Shown: positions 1 to 13,495 of the stretch, one piece after another
Position numbering within the stretch: the stretch's first letter is position 1
Layout: each line of letters begins with the position of its first letter
Assembly (NCBI GenBank): GCA_020086605.1
Contig: JACBWW010000022.1
Location: 6,015,358 to 6,079,357 of the forward strand
DNA length: 64,000 nt
Reading direction: 5' to 3'
From: Lanius collurio
Lineage: Eukaryota > Chordata > Aves > Passeriformes > Laniidae
Program-made: the position numbers and the translations under genes
Notes under the pieces: model-generated
What the model was told of the DNA's origin: nothing
The model's database searches: none
The model's input: only the letters and a program-made list of their open reading frames with translations

Positions 1-148
1 AATTTTGGCTGAAAGGAAACCCAGTATCTGATAAGCTAACATGATGAATGTTCCAAGGACTGCGCAACTAAGCAGAAAACCCAGGAGCTTCAGAACTTTC
101 CTGATCTTTAAATTCACCCCAATTTAAAATACATTTTGCAAGACTTAC

Positions 149-170
149 TAATGTGTGTATACACACATTA
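149..170. repeat. 22-bp perfect palindrome, GT/AC type
   Basis: These 22 bases are an exact reverse-complement palindrome, with a TG run going through a central TATA into a CA run. The alternating purine-pyrimidine pattern could form a cruciform or Z-DNA, or it may be a short compound microsatellite. A 16-bp version with the same core lies at 27853-27868. No function is implied by the sequence alone. Confidence 0.85.
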
Positions 171-1157
171 TCCTGCCTATTATGCTCTGAAAATATTGAA
201 TATTCAGGTCAAAAATATTCTATATTAGTCAATGTTAAGTGCCGTCAAGGAAAAACTGACATCTCTGTTAAGAAACAAACAAAATCCCCCAGTATTGCAC
301 AAATTTATTTGTAAGGCATGATCATAACCATGCTATTCTAAAGACAACCTTTCATTCATTCATTAACTTCCATAAAACATATTACTCCTTCAGAAACTGT
401 CCAATATGGGAATGAAGCCTCATATCACCTATTCACTTGTACTCATTTTTCCAGCAATAAGAGAGCATCAGATTTTATTGTCATAAATACTGTATAAATA
501 TATTGACACTACAAAGCAAAAAAATATCTCAAATCCTGTGTGCTTTTTTCATGGAAGACAAATAGAGCCCACCATCAGTCACTCATCTGAAGAGCAAGGA
601 AGAGTATAAACTGATGCACTTTTTTTTTAAATTCAAACTTTTGATATGGAACTACTTTAAGATCTCCTGAGCACCCTCCCCTCTGCCTTCCTTTGAAGGA
701 TAGCACGAAGCACATACTATTCAAGCATCATTAGTTCTACACTCACATGCTTTGGACAAAGGAAGAAGTCTCTTTGACAAAATAGACAAGTCACTGGTTG
801 GTAAAATATGAATGATATATTAACCACATCAAGGATCCAACCACTGAGTGGGATTATAATCTCTCTTTCAATCATTTCAGACACCATTTTAAAATCAGAT
901 TCTGTTTCAGTAGGTCATGGCCTTCTTGCATGTTAGTAATTATGGTACCTATAAAAGCAATAAAGGGTGAACCACCAAACATCTGCAGCTACATCCCTGT
1001 TCAGATAAGAATTAAAATTTGACATTTGGCTAGTCTCAATTTCCAGAAAATTTCTAGTTGGCTGGAAGTACTGTGATACATAGGTTTTCTTCATCATTTT
1101 AAGAATGTTATGATTTCATGCTAAGTGAGAAGTGGATGATGCTTTTTACCCAGGATT

Positions 1158-1173
1158 AAAAAAAAAAAAAAAA
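1158..1173. repeat. A16 homopolymer
   Basis: An uninterrupted run of 16 A. It lies 60 bp upstream of a second A run, and no retroposed body or target-site duplication is evident on either side. Confidence 0.9.
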
Positions 1174-1232
1174 GGAGACATTGAACTAGGTTTTTATAAA
1201 TTAAAAAATTTAAATTACCTTATGCTCATTAC

Positions 1233-1250
1233 AAAAAAAAAAAAAAAAAA
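1233..1250. repeat. A18 homopolymer
   Basis: An uninterrupted run of 18 A following an AT-rich stretch. It may be slippage-generated, or the tail of a retroposon too old to identify. Confidence 0.9.
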
Positions 1251-2981
1251 GATGGAGGCTGCCCCACTGGGATTCCATTAATTTGAACCAGCATACCAAG
1301 GTGTACTTTAAATTTTGAGTTACATCATGCTCCTTCAGAGACCAAAGTCAACACGGAAAATCAAGCACAGTTTTGGAACTGGCACAATCTGCAAGATTTC
1401 CACACAAGAGGGGAAAAAAAACCAAACCGAAAAAACTGACAAACCGAAAAGAATAAACCACAGCTAGAGCCTGGAAAAGAACAGTGTTAGATGAACCCAC
1501 AGAAAAATAAAAAGGGATCAATGACTGAGAGTAAAATTTACCATGTACTCAGAAGAATAATACATCCAATTTTGCTAGCCAAAGACTTGATTCTGAGGGG
1601 GAAATCATTGTGTTTATAGACTTAGGAGAAGGTAAGGCTTGTAAACTGGTAAGACTATTCTTTTCTAAATCAGAACAAAAAATGCAAAACAATGAATAGT
1701 ATCCAATAAATTAAGTATTAAGCACACAAATCTTCCTGAAAGCAGGCAAAAAATCTGCCAATTTTTTTCTGATGCTTATTGAATTGAAATTCAGCATAAT
1801 CCAGCCTAGAAATAAAAGCATTACAGGGAGCAATATAATTTCAACGTGAAAGAATTGTGTTCACAGTGAAATGTGACAATTTTAGATCAAATTCCACCTC
1901 TCCCTACACCATGCTTTGTGATGACCACAACCCATTGGTTTTTATTCTTCTCCTACAACTCACTAGTGCCAATTAAAGAACTTAGAGACTTTAATTCATG
2001 TTTCTTTTTCAAGTGCTTGTTGTAACAATGTAAAAAGGGTGCATGAAAAGCGCCATTTTTCTAACTAGTTTGCACTAGCGCAAGAACTTTAACGTGATTC
2101 AGAAAAATATTGATTTATAGATATGACCTTCTGGTAGTGAGAGAAAACCCGAAGCTTTTGCTTACAGACAAGAAATTCAAGTTGTCTCAAACTTACAGTA
2201 TAAGTATTTAATTCAGTTTTCCTTGAAAGTGGTCAGGATTTTTCTTCCTCCACAACAGCAGGTGAAGAGACTTTTCGATGTTAACCATCAGTAGTGCAAT
2301 AATTCCACTTGTTAACTTCCATTAGAACAGCAGAAGTGAAGAAACATTGAAGAAATTACTTGTCATTTAGTTAATGAAGTAGATCAAGATAAAACAAATC
2401 CAAAAGTCACCTGTTTTTAAATCCAAATTAATCAATGCAGTGATTATGGAACCATATTACAAATTTTCTTCTATGATATGACTAAATGTTGCCATAAAGC
2501 CCTAACAGATGGGAAACAAAAGTTAAATTGTGGTAGGTACTCCTTATAATAATAAAAACTTCTCCGCTTAGTGCAAAATAAGCCCAATTTCCAAACCCAT
2601 GCTAAGCTGAACCTTTGAAGCTGCAGTAAAGCAGCAGTATCTAAGACAGAATTAAAAAGCTTTTTAACCTTTTATTGCTTGTTTTTGTCCAAGTCCTTGT
2701 CAATTAAGCATGTGTATTGAGGGCTGGAAGAAAGATGTAAAGAAATGTGGTCAATCACTTTCTTCTTTCCTTGAATATGTTCAATATACAAAATGTGGAA
2801 AATCACTCTTTGAAATTAACCTATTCCCCTGCAATCAAATGTTAGGTTACATTTAACAAATGACCCTTTTCTCTTAGGAGAGAAATCAATATTCATGGTT
2901 TTCTCTCCTGCCCTCTGCGATCACAGCCAGAAATCCTTTTTTATATAAAACTGAAGAAACAGACATTTACTTACAAATCCC

Positions 2982-3848
2982 TTATTCATGTACTTTATTT
3001 CTCCCTTGCCATGGCTCTTCTCCTCTTCCCCAGCTCAACTGCTTGTCTAAGTCAAGGCAGACAAATCTTTTCTGAGGTGAAGAGGGCGGTACGTGCCGGG
3101 GTCCCTTGGCCTTCAGGCTTGGTTTCCTGTGCTGACCAGGGCCTGGGAAACTGCTCCCATTTGCCTCAGATAAAGAGCCTGGCTCCATCTGGACAGGGGA
3201 TGTCCCCAACCAGCCCTTGCACATGGCACCAGCACCAGCTTGGTGACTCCCAGCTGTGACACTTCACACTGATACAGAACAGACGAGAGCAAAGGAAGAA
3301 CCATCACTTGGGAACTGCGGCCCAGTGAAGATGCAGAACCTGGTGCCATCACCCTGGCTTTGAGAGGAGCCCTTGTGCTCAGGATCCAGGGCCAGATCCC
3401 ACCCCAAAACCTCCAAGTGAGTTGACGCAGGAGGGCAGTGGTGGGATGATGCCCCTGTGCCATGCACTCGCGGGGCTGAGGGAAGGTCTGGGAGGATGCT
3501 CCGTCCTCCGTGTAGTCACAGACACCAACAGGGGCTTGTTCATGGGCCCACGGCCCTCCTGGCCCCACAGACAGGACACAGTCCCTGTGGCAGGACTCCC
3601 CTGTGCTGCCACACTTGCCTCGGGCTGGCCAGAGCCTCCCCACAGTGAACAAGCAGCATCAAGTGGGCAGAAGCTCCTTTTCATGGCACTCCCCATGGCT
3701 TCACACTCATCCATTCACACCCTGGGAACAGCAACCTCTGAGTCTGCTGCATGACAATATAACAGAGAACAACTCAAAATTAGAGCAGTCCCACAGCACG
3801 TTTAAAAAAATCCCCTTTTTCTCTCAGGGAGAAGCGTGCACAGTGTGA
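2982..3848 (-). other. GC-richer island with overlapping open frames, coding status unproven
   Basis: This is a sharply GC-richer island with several CpGs inside AT-rich flanks. On the minus strand an ATG-started frame runs 3652-3113 (179 codons), overlapped by frames at 3714-3379 (111), 3467-3264 (67) and 3224-2982 (80). The plus strand also stays open at 3422-3754. A minus-strand AATAAA lies at 2999-2994, about 115 bp past the stop of the 179-codon frame, so a minus-strand terminal exon is conceivable. Against this, several frames are open at once, as expected from composition. The peptide shows no signal peptide, repeat or family motif I recognise. It could be an exon of a long noncoding RNA, an old transposon piece or simply a local GC fluctuation. 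Confidence 0.3.
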
Positions 3849-6800
3849 CATGCTGCCCAAATGCTGGCAGGTCAGGGCCTTAGTTTGGAAAACCAGGTCA
3901 TGGTTTTCCTCTTAGTTCCTGCCTGGATTTATCTTCTTTTCAGCTGGCCAGGCTGAGCCGTGCACTCAGATGTGGAGATTTATCCTGTTAGCCATTGTAG
4001 CTGGATATGTTCCATTCTCTCCATTAAGTCCATTTACATAAGAGTGCATTAACATACTTCCAGGTGTGCTGAGCACCAGAATCCAGCTCTTTGCTGATTT
4101 CTATCCAACATTTTTGTAAAGCTTGCCTGCAAACCTGAGCTGGAGAGAGCTGTCCAGTTTTATTAAAATTCACATGTATCTCCCTGCAAATAACTGCATG
4201 ACTAGCACACCTCTGAGGGTCTCTTGCAGAAAACTGAACACAGAGCAAGTTCGGGTTTTTTTCTCCTGCCATTTATAACTTCTTGCAATAAGCTTCTGTT
4301 TAGGGGCCAGCAAACTGAACATTGCTGTTTGGAAAGTTTTACTTTCTGTAGTTGCTCTAGAGTGCATAACCCACAAAAATAAGATGCAAATACACACCTA
4401 GTAGTTCACTACAGGGTAAGCACATTGCCATCGCTGCCATATCTTTCAGTACTGAAATTGAAATTGCCACAAAAAGATGAATAGTAACCACATGAGATTT
4501 TTGTTTAACTACTGTGCAAAATAACAGCAACAGTAATATGCAATGAAATCAGAGCTTTTTTCTGCTTTAAATCACATGCTGTTTACAGCAAAACACAATA
4601 AATACCATCAATCAGAGGAAACAATTGGAAAGTAATAATGAACAAGAAATTTGGTTCATGAGAAAGCCAGAAAATCACAGGATACATACCTGGGTATAAG
4701 ACTCAAACAATTCTGCCCCTATGAAAATAAGAAACCACCTGCATGTGTTGTATATGCTTTATGAATTACAAAGATAGAGCTATTAGCATGGTTTATAGGC
4801 TATGCACCACGCTATTCTTTATCAAAAAAATGCTAAATTAGTGTCTCAGCTAGTCCACAGATGCTTTATTGTATCATGATCATTTAGATTCCACTTTTCT
4901 CATGCCACAGTCAGATATTGTGAAAAATCAAGTTCCATTTACAGCATCCATTGTTATCTCACAAAGTAGCACTTCATACTACTACTGATGTGTTACAGAC
5001 TGTTAACAGTAATTTAGTTTTAAATGCCCATGCATGCCAAGTGTTCTGGATATGAATACTAACAGGATGAAGTTATGCAGGTGTAGAAATTTAAAAGAAA
5101 AGGAAAAAAAACTCCACACCACCACCCATACCACAACTCTCCCAGGAAATGGCTGCCAGCTCTTTGAGGAAGGACAGGGAGCACGGGACTTCTCTCTCCG
5201 CATTTTAGCTGTATGACGTTAGTTATTCCCCTCACTCATCAGTGGAAACCTCCTCCTCCAGGGATGTCTGAAGACAGATGCTAGTAATCCAGAGGTATTT
5301 ATACATCTGCACTGAATATAGAGAGAAATTAAGTAGTAATTTTTGGTGGTTGTTTATCTCAGATGTGGTCAAGAACATAGCGATGTCATATTAGTGATCC
5401 TCACAGCTACACATGGCGTTTTACAGCCTGAGACATCCCCAAACCAGTATATCAGATCTGCATCATGATGAGGGAGGGCTCTGACCACCAAACTAGGAAT
5501 TTTCTCCTTCTTTGAGTAGCTTCTTCTGTGTCATCTTCCACTTAGCTTGTTGTAACTCTTTGTTAAGTGGGTTTGCTTTATTTTACATTCTAACTAAATG
5601 AATTCATTACCCAAATATGTAGGCAGATGATGATAATTAATGAATAAAACAAAAAGGCAATACCAAGTTAAATAGACTCCCAGAGCTCCTGGGGGGATGA
5701 GTGGTCCTACTTAACATCTATTGTTTTAATAAGCAAATGCCAACTGACTAAACAATATAAAGAAGGAATGAAGTTCAGACTCTGATGAATGCCTTCCTAC
5801 CTACAAACCCTGCTATTCCCAGTTCTTTCCTGCATGTTTGAAACTCAGATGAGCTAAGAATTGCTCTAGCTAAAGTAGGCCACTCCCAAGAACTGGACAA
5901 GAACGTGGTTATCTTTACAAATACCCAGTAAACCTAATTCAGATGGACAATAAAGAATAGATGATACCAAAAAAGGGCAGTCCCTTTACCATATCCTTCC
6001 CTGCTCCTTCTCCCTAGTCCTTTTTCTGTAAAAGCTGTTCAAAGTGGGGTTTTAGAGGTGCCAGATTCCCATAGTAGAATTGCAAGGAGACTCAATATTT
6101 GGCCTTCCCCCTTTTGCTTTCAGCAATAGGGATGAAAAAGTGGGAGGTTGTTTTCATTAAACTGAAAATCCATTTTGAGAGACTGCCAGAAATGAAATGG
6201 TTACTGTACATTGAAATAGTTCTTCACCTTTTTGTTCAATGCGAAAGGCAAAAAAATGATGCAAATATGAAGCAATGTGTCATTTCTGCTAAATAAAAAT
6301 GTGCACAGTAAAACTAAATCACATATATTGAAGTGTTATTTTGGTTTTATGGAAATGTAATCTGTGTTATGACATTTGCATTTCATATAACTGCTACGGA
6401 TAACTAATCTTCCAATGCATTGCATACCATTTTGTCACAAAAAAAAAAAAAATTATACTGTATCATCTGTTTCCACCTGTACACTAGAATATTCCATGAC
6501 AAATGTATCAACATCAATTGTATAAATTCACTCAAGAGCCAATGAAAAGTACGGATACATTTAATAGAAAGATTTCTTTTACCCTTAAACTCTACACAGC
6601 TATTAGAAGATATCATAGCTTGGTAGCAAAGAAAAAATTACAACTTCAAACAACACAATATATGGATGTTTGTATGCATTCTAAGACTTCTGAATTTTGA
6701 GTGAAAATTAAATACATCAATACAGACTGCCAATATGGAACCTTAACCGGAACCTGATGAAATTGCATGTTTCCCATTCCATGCCCAAAAATTATAGTTT

Positions 6801-7300
6801 TCAGCTCTGAGTTTATTTTATGCTACTTATTACAAAAAAAGTGATACCTAAATGCAAGTGAAAATACTAAGTATATTTGAAATTCATTATCCTTTCACTT
6901 TTCCTTCTGTGTCCCTCACTTTTGTTTTCATGTTTTCCTTTTGATTACCTTTGCTTACCTAAATCATTATCCAGCCTCTCCAAAGTTCCAATTCTCAAAA
7001 AAATGCCTTCAGAGGAAGTTTTAACAAAGGGCTCACACATGCTTTAGCCCCGATTAAGCCTCACTTTCACAACACTAGTAAAAACAAAAAGCCTTTAATT
7101 TTGCCATTTTGGAAACCAGTCAAAACCAAGGGACTTCTGTAGGAATAGGAGAGTAAACCTTGGGATTTAATTCCCAACCCTTGGAATCCCTTAGGCACAA
7201 GGAGCAGGACTACATGCAGTAAAAAACCAGTATGCTCTGGTCAAGTGCAGTGTCAGGCACCAGTAGATGAGACACAGAGCTCCAGGTAATTCATTGACTT
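3849..7300. other. AT-rich noncoding stretch, no gene seen
   Basis: Only short frames (up to 82 codons) on both strands, without recognisable motifs. It contains an A14 run at 6439-6452. No repeat family was identified. Confidence 0.65.
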
Positions 7301-7313
7301 AGCAACAGACTTT

Positions 7314-7372
7314 TCATTGACTTTCAATGAGACTTGTTCTCCTCAGCTACCAAGGGACATTTCAAATAGCTA
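7314..7372. repeat. Possible worn sauropsid inverted-repeat-type element
   Basis: The segment has the order 'cattgactttcaatg', then a short spacer, then 'ctcctcagctaccaaggg', then 'catttcaaa'. This follows the pattern I remember for an abundant old element of turtles and birds, in which a 'cattgacttcaatggg' centre is followed by a 'ctcctaagt...ttttgaaaat' arm. The match is short and eroded. The family name is not known to me. Confidence 0.35.
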
Positions 7373-7399
7373 AATCTATGCCCAGGATACAGAATGACC

Positions 7400-7433
7400 T
7401 AACTTACTGAAAATTGCATAACTTACTGAAAAT
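7400..7433. repeat. Two-copy 19-bp tandem repeat
   Basis: The 15-mer 'taacttactgaaaat' occurs twice, starting at 7400 and 7419, with a 4-bp spacer. It is a small local duplication. Confidence 0.8.
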
Positions 7434-7946
7434 CAAACTAGCAAATGTGGGGTAATTTGATTAATTCTTGGAGTAATTAAGGAAGATCAGCATTAAATGT
7501 GTGTATTTCTTTTCTTGGGAAAATCATGCTTTCCTATCTGCTGTGAAAGCCAATGCAAAAAACCATATCTGTTCACTTGAATGTAGCTTTCTGCACTGAC
7601 ATAGCTATATTTGGGATTCTTTTGTGTGCTGAGTTAGAAGGAGTAGAAGCTTTTTAAGCTCAGATGTGTAAATGCCCCCATTTATACCCTAGCTCTGCAA
7701 AAATGGGTTTTTGTGCATATTGCAGTCAATATACACACACAAAAGAGAAAAGTGAAATAAAAAAATATAATTCTCATATTAGAAAACTGAGTACTTACCT
7801 AGTGATAGCAGCTGGAATGAAAATGGCTGAAAGCAATAAAAATCCATTTTACCATTTAGTACAGTTTGTCAGACTAGAGAAATGGGATTGAATTTCAAAG
7901 CCACAGGCAAGCTGGCAGAAATCTGTGCTTATGCAGTTGATAGGGG

Positions 7947-7985
7947 TTTTTTTTCTCCTTTTTTCTTTTTTTTTCTTTTTTTTTC
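7947..7985. repeat. T-rich polypyrimidine tract
   Basis: A tract of about 39 bases made almost only of T with scattered C. It reads as low-complexity sequence. A polypyrimidine tract before a 3' splice site was considered, but no AG-bounded conserved frame follows. Confidence 0.8.
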
Positions 7986-7989
7986 CCTT

Positions 7990-10560
7990 ATTTACAACTC
8001 TTTTGATAAGCCTTCAGCAAGTTACATAGGTTGTTCTAGTTGTATCTCCTTTGACTGGATTAGAATACTTGATGACAGTTTGGATAAGTTTGAGGCAGAT
8101 GGTTCTTGACATTTTTCATGCCATCAGTTACAAACCATGCAAGGAAACTCTTTCATCCTTTGTTTATCCTTCACTTAGAAGCCACTATGGTAGATCGTTA
8201 AACTTTCATTTTTCACAGTGCTGATTAAGGCGTACTACAAGGCAGATGTTATGCAGCACCATTTTTAACAATTTACATTTAGCACCAAAGCTGGCTTTGT
8301 ACTTGTTCCAGTGGATCAATTCACATTTCAAAAACTTCAAGGTCAACCTCTAAGCATTGCTACTCTGTTGAACAACTAAATGTTTCATAAAGTTTTCCCT
8401 ATGACTGCAGCACTTGAAAATACGTGCTGGACACTGTTTACTTGTTTAGATCTGCCAAAATGAATACAAGTAACTATTGTTCATCTCTGCTGCAATTAAA
8501 TGACAGATATAGTGCTATATAATCAAAAGACAATAAAATGAATAAAGATTACTATTTTAACACATGATGAAAAAATTACTCATTTATTTTCATTAACAGC
8601 ATTTCTAAATAACAAATAATTACTATTTAATTAGCAGTTGGTCTTAATTTGCATCAGGTCAAGCAATAACATTTCATGGATGAAAATGTTTACTGGTTTA
8701 CTTCACATCTGTACATGCATTTTTTACTTTACCATTATGTAAATTCTATACGTCCTAGGACAAATTCTAATAGTTGTATGTAAACAAAAAAACAGGTAAG
8801 GCACCTTTAGAGGGTAGCAGAATAAATACAGTCATGACAAAATACAATACAATTAATTCACACCAATTTAATTTTTATACTCTATCGAAAACTGAGTTTT
8901 GACAAATACTTGGGCTCATCTGTAGATGATGTAAGTTACCATTTTTACTGAAAATTTATTGAAATTTTCTGTAACCTGTCATAGCAATGGGGTAGAAGGT
9001 TTTGTGCTAGTGACAATTTCCTTTAAGGACAATAAAAGGAAAAGGAACTTTTGGTAACTGAAGACTCCTTTTAATTCAGATTCTTCAAATTAGCTACATA
9101 AAATGGAAAAAAATAGTATGTATGACACATAAAAGTATACTTTCTTGAATGCATTTTCAAGGGGTTATTTTTTTTTAATTGGGGGGATTTCCTAAGCTTT
9201 TGTCTCTTTTTTTTTAATTAAGATGTAGCAATATATCTTATTAATTATTATTACCATGAAGTTCTGCAGCAAAAATTAGCAGATTGAATTATAATTTTAT
9301 CCTCTGATATCTCCTGATCCTCATCACACCCTTTTCTTTTGCTCAATTTATTCTTTTTTTCCCCCCTTGAATCTGTGCCATAAAGACTTTTCTATCCTAG
9401 TCCTAACTCTCTTAAGATTTCCCATCTGGTACTACTACTTCTCTCTTTACATCTAAAACTATTTCTTATCTGTATCTCTACTCATTATTCTATTAAATTA
9501 ATGTTTAGGCTTTTCTCAAATCAAAAATCGGTTTCATCTGAGTAGTTCACTTGATTAATGACCAGAAGTCAATGAAATGTTGATCTTGGGATAAATATCT
9601 CTGCCATGGAAAATATATTAGACACAAATATATCAAGAAAAATATTTCCTGATCTGATCCTATGAATCTTAATTTCAGTAGTACTGGGCAATGCCTTCAT
9701 TTCACTTGAAGAACTACAGACACTACAACTGTCAGTCATGTTAACAAAGATGTGGGGAATATGCAGACAGCACAATGCCACAACTATTTCTGCAGAAATC
9801 AGCCTGGAAATCTCACAAAGAAAAGGCTAAAAAATCTCAAAAAACCCCCATTTGAAATGGTGCTGACTTGAGTTATGTATCTGTCCTAGATTTGATATTT
9901 TTCCCACCCAAACTCATACACCAATCTATATTTATAAAACCTTGAGCAAATAAGGCTCAGAGCAGTGATGACTGTGTCATTCAGGAATGTGTAATGGCCT
10001 TGCAAATGCATTGCCACAGAGCCTTCCTTTGCCATAGCTCTATCAGCAAAAATAAATATAGGAGATGAATACTAGTGGGAAAGCATGGATTTCATCTTAT
10101 TTTGTTACATTATTATCCAGGCTTACAAAAATATTTATCATCCTACAGTTTGATTTGTTATAATATATGTTTACCTTTTATCTTAGAAGAAAAGAGTATC
10201 AGCCCTCCAAGGATAATGGAGAAGCAATGTTATTTAATTATTCCAAACTATCTAGTGCTTTGGTACACAAAAGATAACAGTCAACATTCTGCTACAAGTG
10301 TGCTGATATGCAAGCTGTGGTCAAGATAAAATATTTAACAGCAGAAAAATACACTTTATAGTGCAGCTGCTATAATGGGATTTTAAATAAGGAAAAACAA
10401 CTCTGTTTATTCTCAGTTTTGAAAATATGTACAAAGCCAACTACATTCACCCATAAATTAACTTGATAACAGCTGAAGATTGGTGTATAATGGAACCTGG
10501 CCATTTAACATACACACCAAACAGGTGCAGGAGAGAGAGGAAGCACATGCAGGTAGCTGT
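7990..10560. other. AT-rich noncoding stretch, no gene seen
   Basis: Strongly AT-rich with T runs near 9168-9220. Open frames are at most 84 codons (10075-10329, plus) and lack recognisable features. No repeat family or RNA gene was identified. Confidence 0.65.
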
Positions 10561-10598
10561 CAGCAGCACACTATCAACACATACAGAAAAGAACTGAT

Positions 10599-10612
10599 GT
10601 TATCATGGAAAC
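10599..10612 (+). promoter_or_regulatory. Possible RFX X-box-like site
   Basis: The 14-mer GTTATCATGGAAAC fits a relaxed X-box pattern (RYYNYY-WW-RRNRAC). A pattern this loose should occur several times by chance in 64 kb, so alone it means little. It is listed because its flanks weakly resemble the duplicated core at 21061 and 27065: both have a 'caacac' upstream and a 'ttgcacaat' about 30 bp downstream. Confidence 0.2.
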
Positions 10613-10639
10613 AGTGAAAGCAAAGCTTAAAGAGCTTGC

Positions 10640-13440
10640 ACAATCATAGTGCCCCAAGGTTCATGTCAGACTCAGCATAGCTCCCTCTGTAGACATACAT
10701 GTATCTAAATGTTTAGGAACAGAAAAAAGAAGGAAAAAAAATTAAAAATAATAACATGGACCACATCCTTGTAAACTGGCATCACTCCATGGAAACAAAT
10801 GCAGCAGTGCCAGCTTGTGCCAGCTGAGGATCTGACATCACATGGAAAAATCCTGAGGCACCTGCAGTTCTGTGGGGGTGAATAATTTATGAATACATGA
10901 AATGTTCTGAATAACATATTTTTGAATATTTTTCCATTCTCTCTATCCTAGTTCTTTCACAGCCCATGTTCTTTAAACCCATTTATTACAAGCTTCACAG
11001 TAGGATTGTGACAATGCCAATTATTTGGCCAATCTCCACCCATTTCAGTTTCTTTGCCTACTGCAGTTTTTCTGAGAGGTGAAGAGAGGTGACTATTTTA
11101 GTGTATTCTTCTTCTGGCAACTCTTAGAAAGTGATAGACAAAGGACAGACAGGTAATCCTTCTTGATTAAGAGGACAGATAGAATCTCTTCAGGCTTCTC
11201 TAATTGCTTTGGCTGCGCTATAAATGTTATTTCAGACTTTTCTCAGATCTACATTCCATTTTTACACCTAGGACCCATTAATATTTTTTCCAAGTCTACT
11301 GACAAGTCAGAGAAGGTGAAGGTAGAAGGCAAGGTATAATATGTCTGTAACTGAGCACCTCACTAAAATCCTTCCCTTAGGTTCCCATATGCAAGCCTAA
11401 AGATCAAAAGTAACAAAAAACCAGCCCACAGCACTATTCCAAAATTTATTTCTTTTCAGAGGAAGGGTCTACCTGTTGGCTGTGAGAAAGGGCTGCTGCC
11501 AGTTAGAGCATCACACCTGCAGAATGGTCTTCACTGGATAAGGAGTTCCCACCCCAGCTGACAGCTCAGCCATTAGAGATTTTCTCAACAATGGCTGAAA
11601 TATTGGCAAAGTTTGGCTCCCTCTAGGTCCAGCTTCTCTAGGACAATACTGCTCAGAGTGATCTTACCTGAAAAACACCCAAGAAACTCATTATAAAGTA
11701 GAATTAGCTTATTACATTTCCAGATGCCAGAGATCAAATGAAGTGTGCTGCCAAATGTGAAAGCATAGATGCAAAACTCCACTGCAGCAAAAACATTCTG
11801 GCAGCAAGATTTTCATTCCATTCCTACACACAAAGGCCTTTGTGGATTTGTCCGTAGTAGTGATAAAATGCAATGCGAGCTTCTTTAGAAGCCAGTGTCC
11901 AAACTGATGTTTCCTTTAGTGGATTTACTATCTCAAGTCCAAACCTGAGCAGCTTCCTGGACCCTGTTCCTGCTGAGATGAGCATGAACAGATTGTGTTG
12001 GTACCTGCACCCCCACCATAACCACCCCATTTGATCTGCATGCTGGTGACACACACAAGACCTGTAGCAGAACCATATATTTATGTGGGCCATTTGAATC
12101 CTATTCCAGCCCCTAAAGCAGAAGCCTTTATCCCATTGCCTCCTTTTTATCCAGAAATTCTGCCTCTTCTGTACACCTTTAGCAGCAGCTCTAGAGGAGC
12201 TGTGCTCTCCTTGCATGTGCACAATTTCCCATTAGTCTCCCTGAGATTTATGTACGCATCCAAGGAGGAGAATGGCCCTCTATGAATGTTTTAACAATCA
12301 GAACAATGAAGTATTGTGCATCAGACTGTTAAAAATGTTTCTAAACACTGTGTTCAATACACACTATTTGATTTCCAAAGCTACTCTGGACAGAAATGAT
12401 TTAGAAAACAACTCACAAGTAAACTAAAGCTCTTCTAATAAAACAAATATTTCACAGTTCATTTAATCTAAGATATTGAAAAGAACTGCCAGTACTCAGG
12501 TACGTGACCTGAAGCACAGAACTTTATTGCTTTCTCCACCAGGGATTAGAAATGCTTGGAGTAAAAAAGTTGCTGCTAGGCAGGGCTCCATTAACCTAAT
12601 AGTCATATCCCAGGACCACTCATCCTTTCCCAAGAAGTAGATAAAAGAAGAGGGGGAAATTGAGGTCAAGAAGATTTCTTTTTCTTTTATCTACCACATT
12701 ACAGAACAAATTCAAAACTCACAACTAAATAAGTGAAATACTTCAAAGAGTTTGCATTTGGTAATATGTATTAAGAGCTTTACCTTTCCCCCCCATTTTT
12801 TTTTTTCCTATAGGAAGTGTTTTGTTCTACAAGATACTTTGCCTTGTTGGGGTACGGTGGCCTCTCCCCTTTCTTACAAAACTGTTCCCCCTCACCACTT
12901 GTCCTGTAATATCCCTCTATTTCCCCTTCTCTCCCATTCAGTGAAATGCTTGTTCAAAGGGCACAAGGCTGTCATTCCGTGGTCAGTCTACAGAGTCCTG
13001 ATATTCGTGCACAACGTTTGCAACAGATGAAGCTCCCGCCACTCAGACAGCGTTAGTGAACAGTGCCCGGGACATTTTGGGGCCAGTTTGGACTAAATAG
13101 AGCTTACAATGTCAAAGTAACCAAGGTACACATATTTTTCAGTGAGAAGTGCAGCTAGGTGTTCTTACTGCATGCTGTAATCTATTTTACATTCTAGCAC
13201 GTTAATAAAAACCAAATTAAATTCATGGAAATGCATCTCTTGTGCATTAATCTCAACAAGCCAATGATTTATCAAAGCTCTCTGTCTCTAATCTTTAGAT
13301 GAACTGACACTTTTGCAGTCTGAAATAATGAATGCATTCACAAGGAAAAGAAAGTTAGTCAAATTAAATATCCCTCAAAATTTTTAAAATTATCAAAAAA
13401 TTTAAACTGATAATAATTACCAGCTTCCATGCTGTCTTTT
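10640..13440. other. AT-rich noncoding stretch, no gene seen
   Basis: Contains a 132-codon minus-strand frame at 12222-11824 and an 84-codon plus frame overlapping it, neither with recognisable protein features. A C/T-rich stretch lies at about 12780-12950. I found no repeat family. Confidence 0.6.
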
Positions 13441-13444
13441 TTTT

Positions 13445-13495
13445 AAGTACATAAATTGCACATAAGTACATAAAAGTGCACAAAAGTACATAAAG
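13445..13495. repeat. Short 19-20 bp tandem repeat, about 2.6 copies
   Basis: Units beginning 'aagtacataaa' start at 13445, 13464 and 13484. The alternating second halves ('ttgcacat', 'agtgcacaa') show mild divergence. This is a small minisatellite-like duplication. Confidence 0.75.

Larger units (their letters stand above)
171..2980. other. AT-rich noncoding stretch, no gene seen
   Basis: Both strands are broken by stops, and no open frame reaches 60 codons. Small simple repeats occur: a TTCA triplet-copy run near 351-363 and two A runs listed separately. No transposon, RNA gene or splice-flanked exon was recognised. Confidence 0.7.

Noticed and set aside
7947..8109. Polypyrimidine tract followed by an open frame, as for a 3' splice site and exon
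   Set aside because: No conserved-looking peptide, no clear donor site and the tract is simple T-rich sequence.
11824..12222. 132-codon minus-strand open frame
   Set aside because: No recognisable domain, an overlapping open frame on the other strand and no exon-like boundaries. Chance is sufficient.
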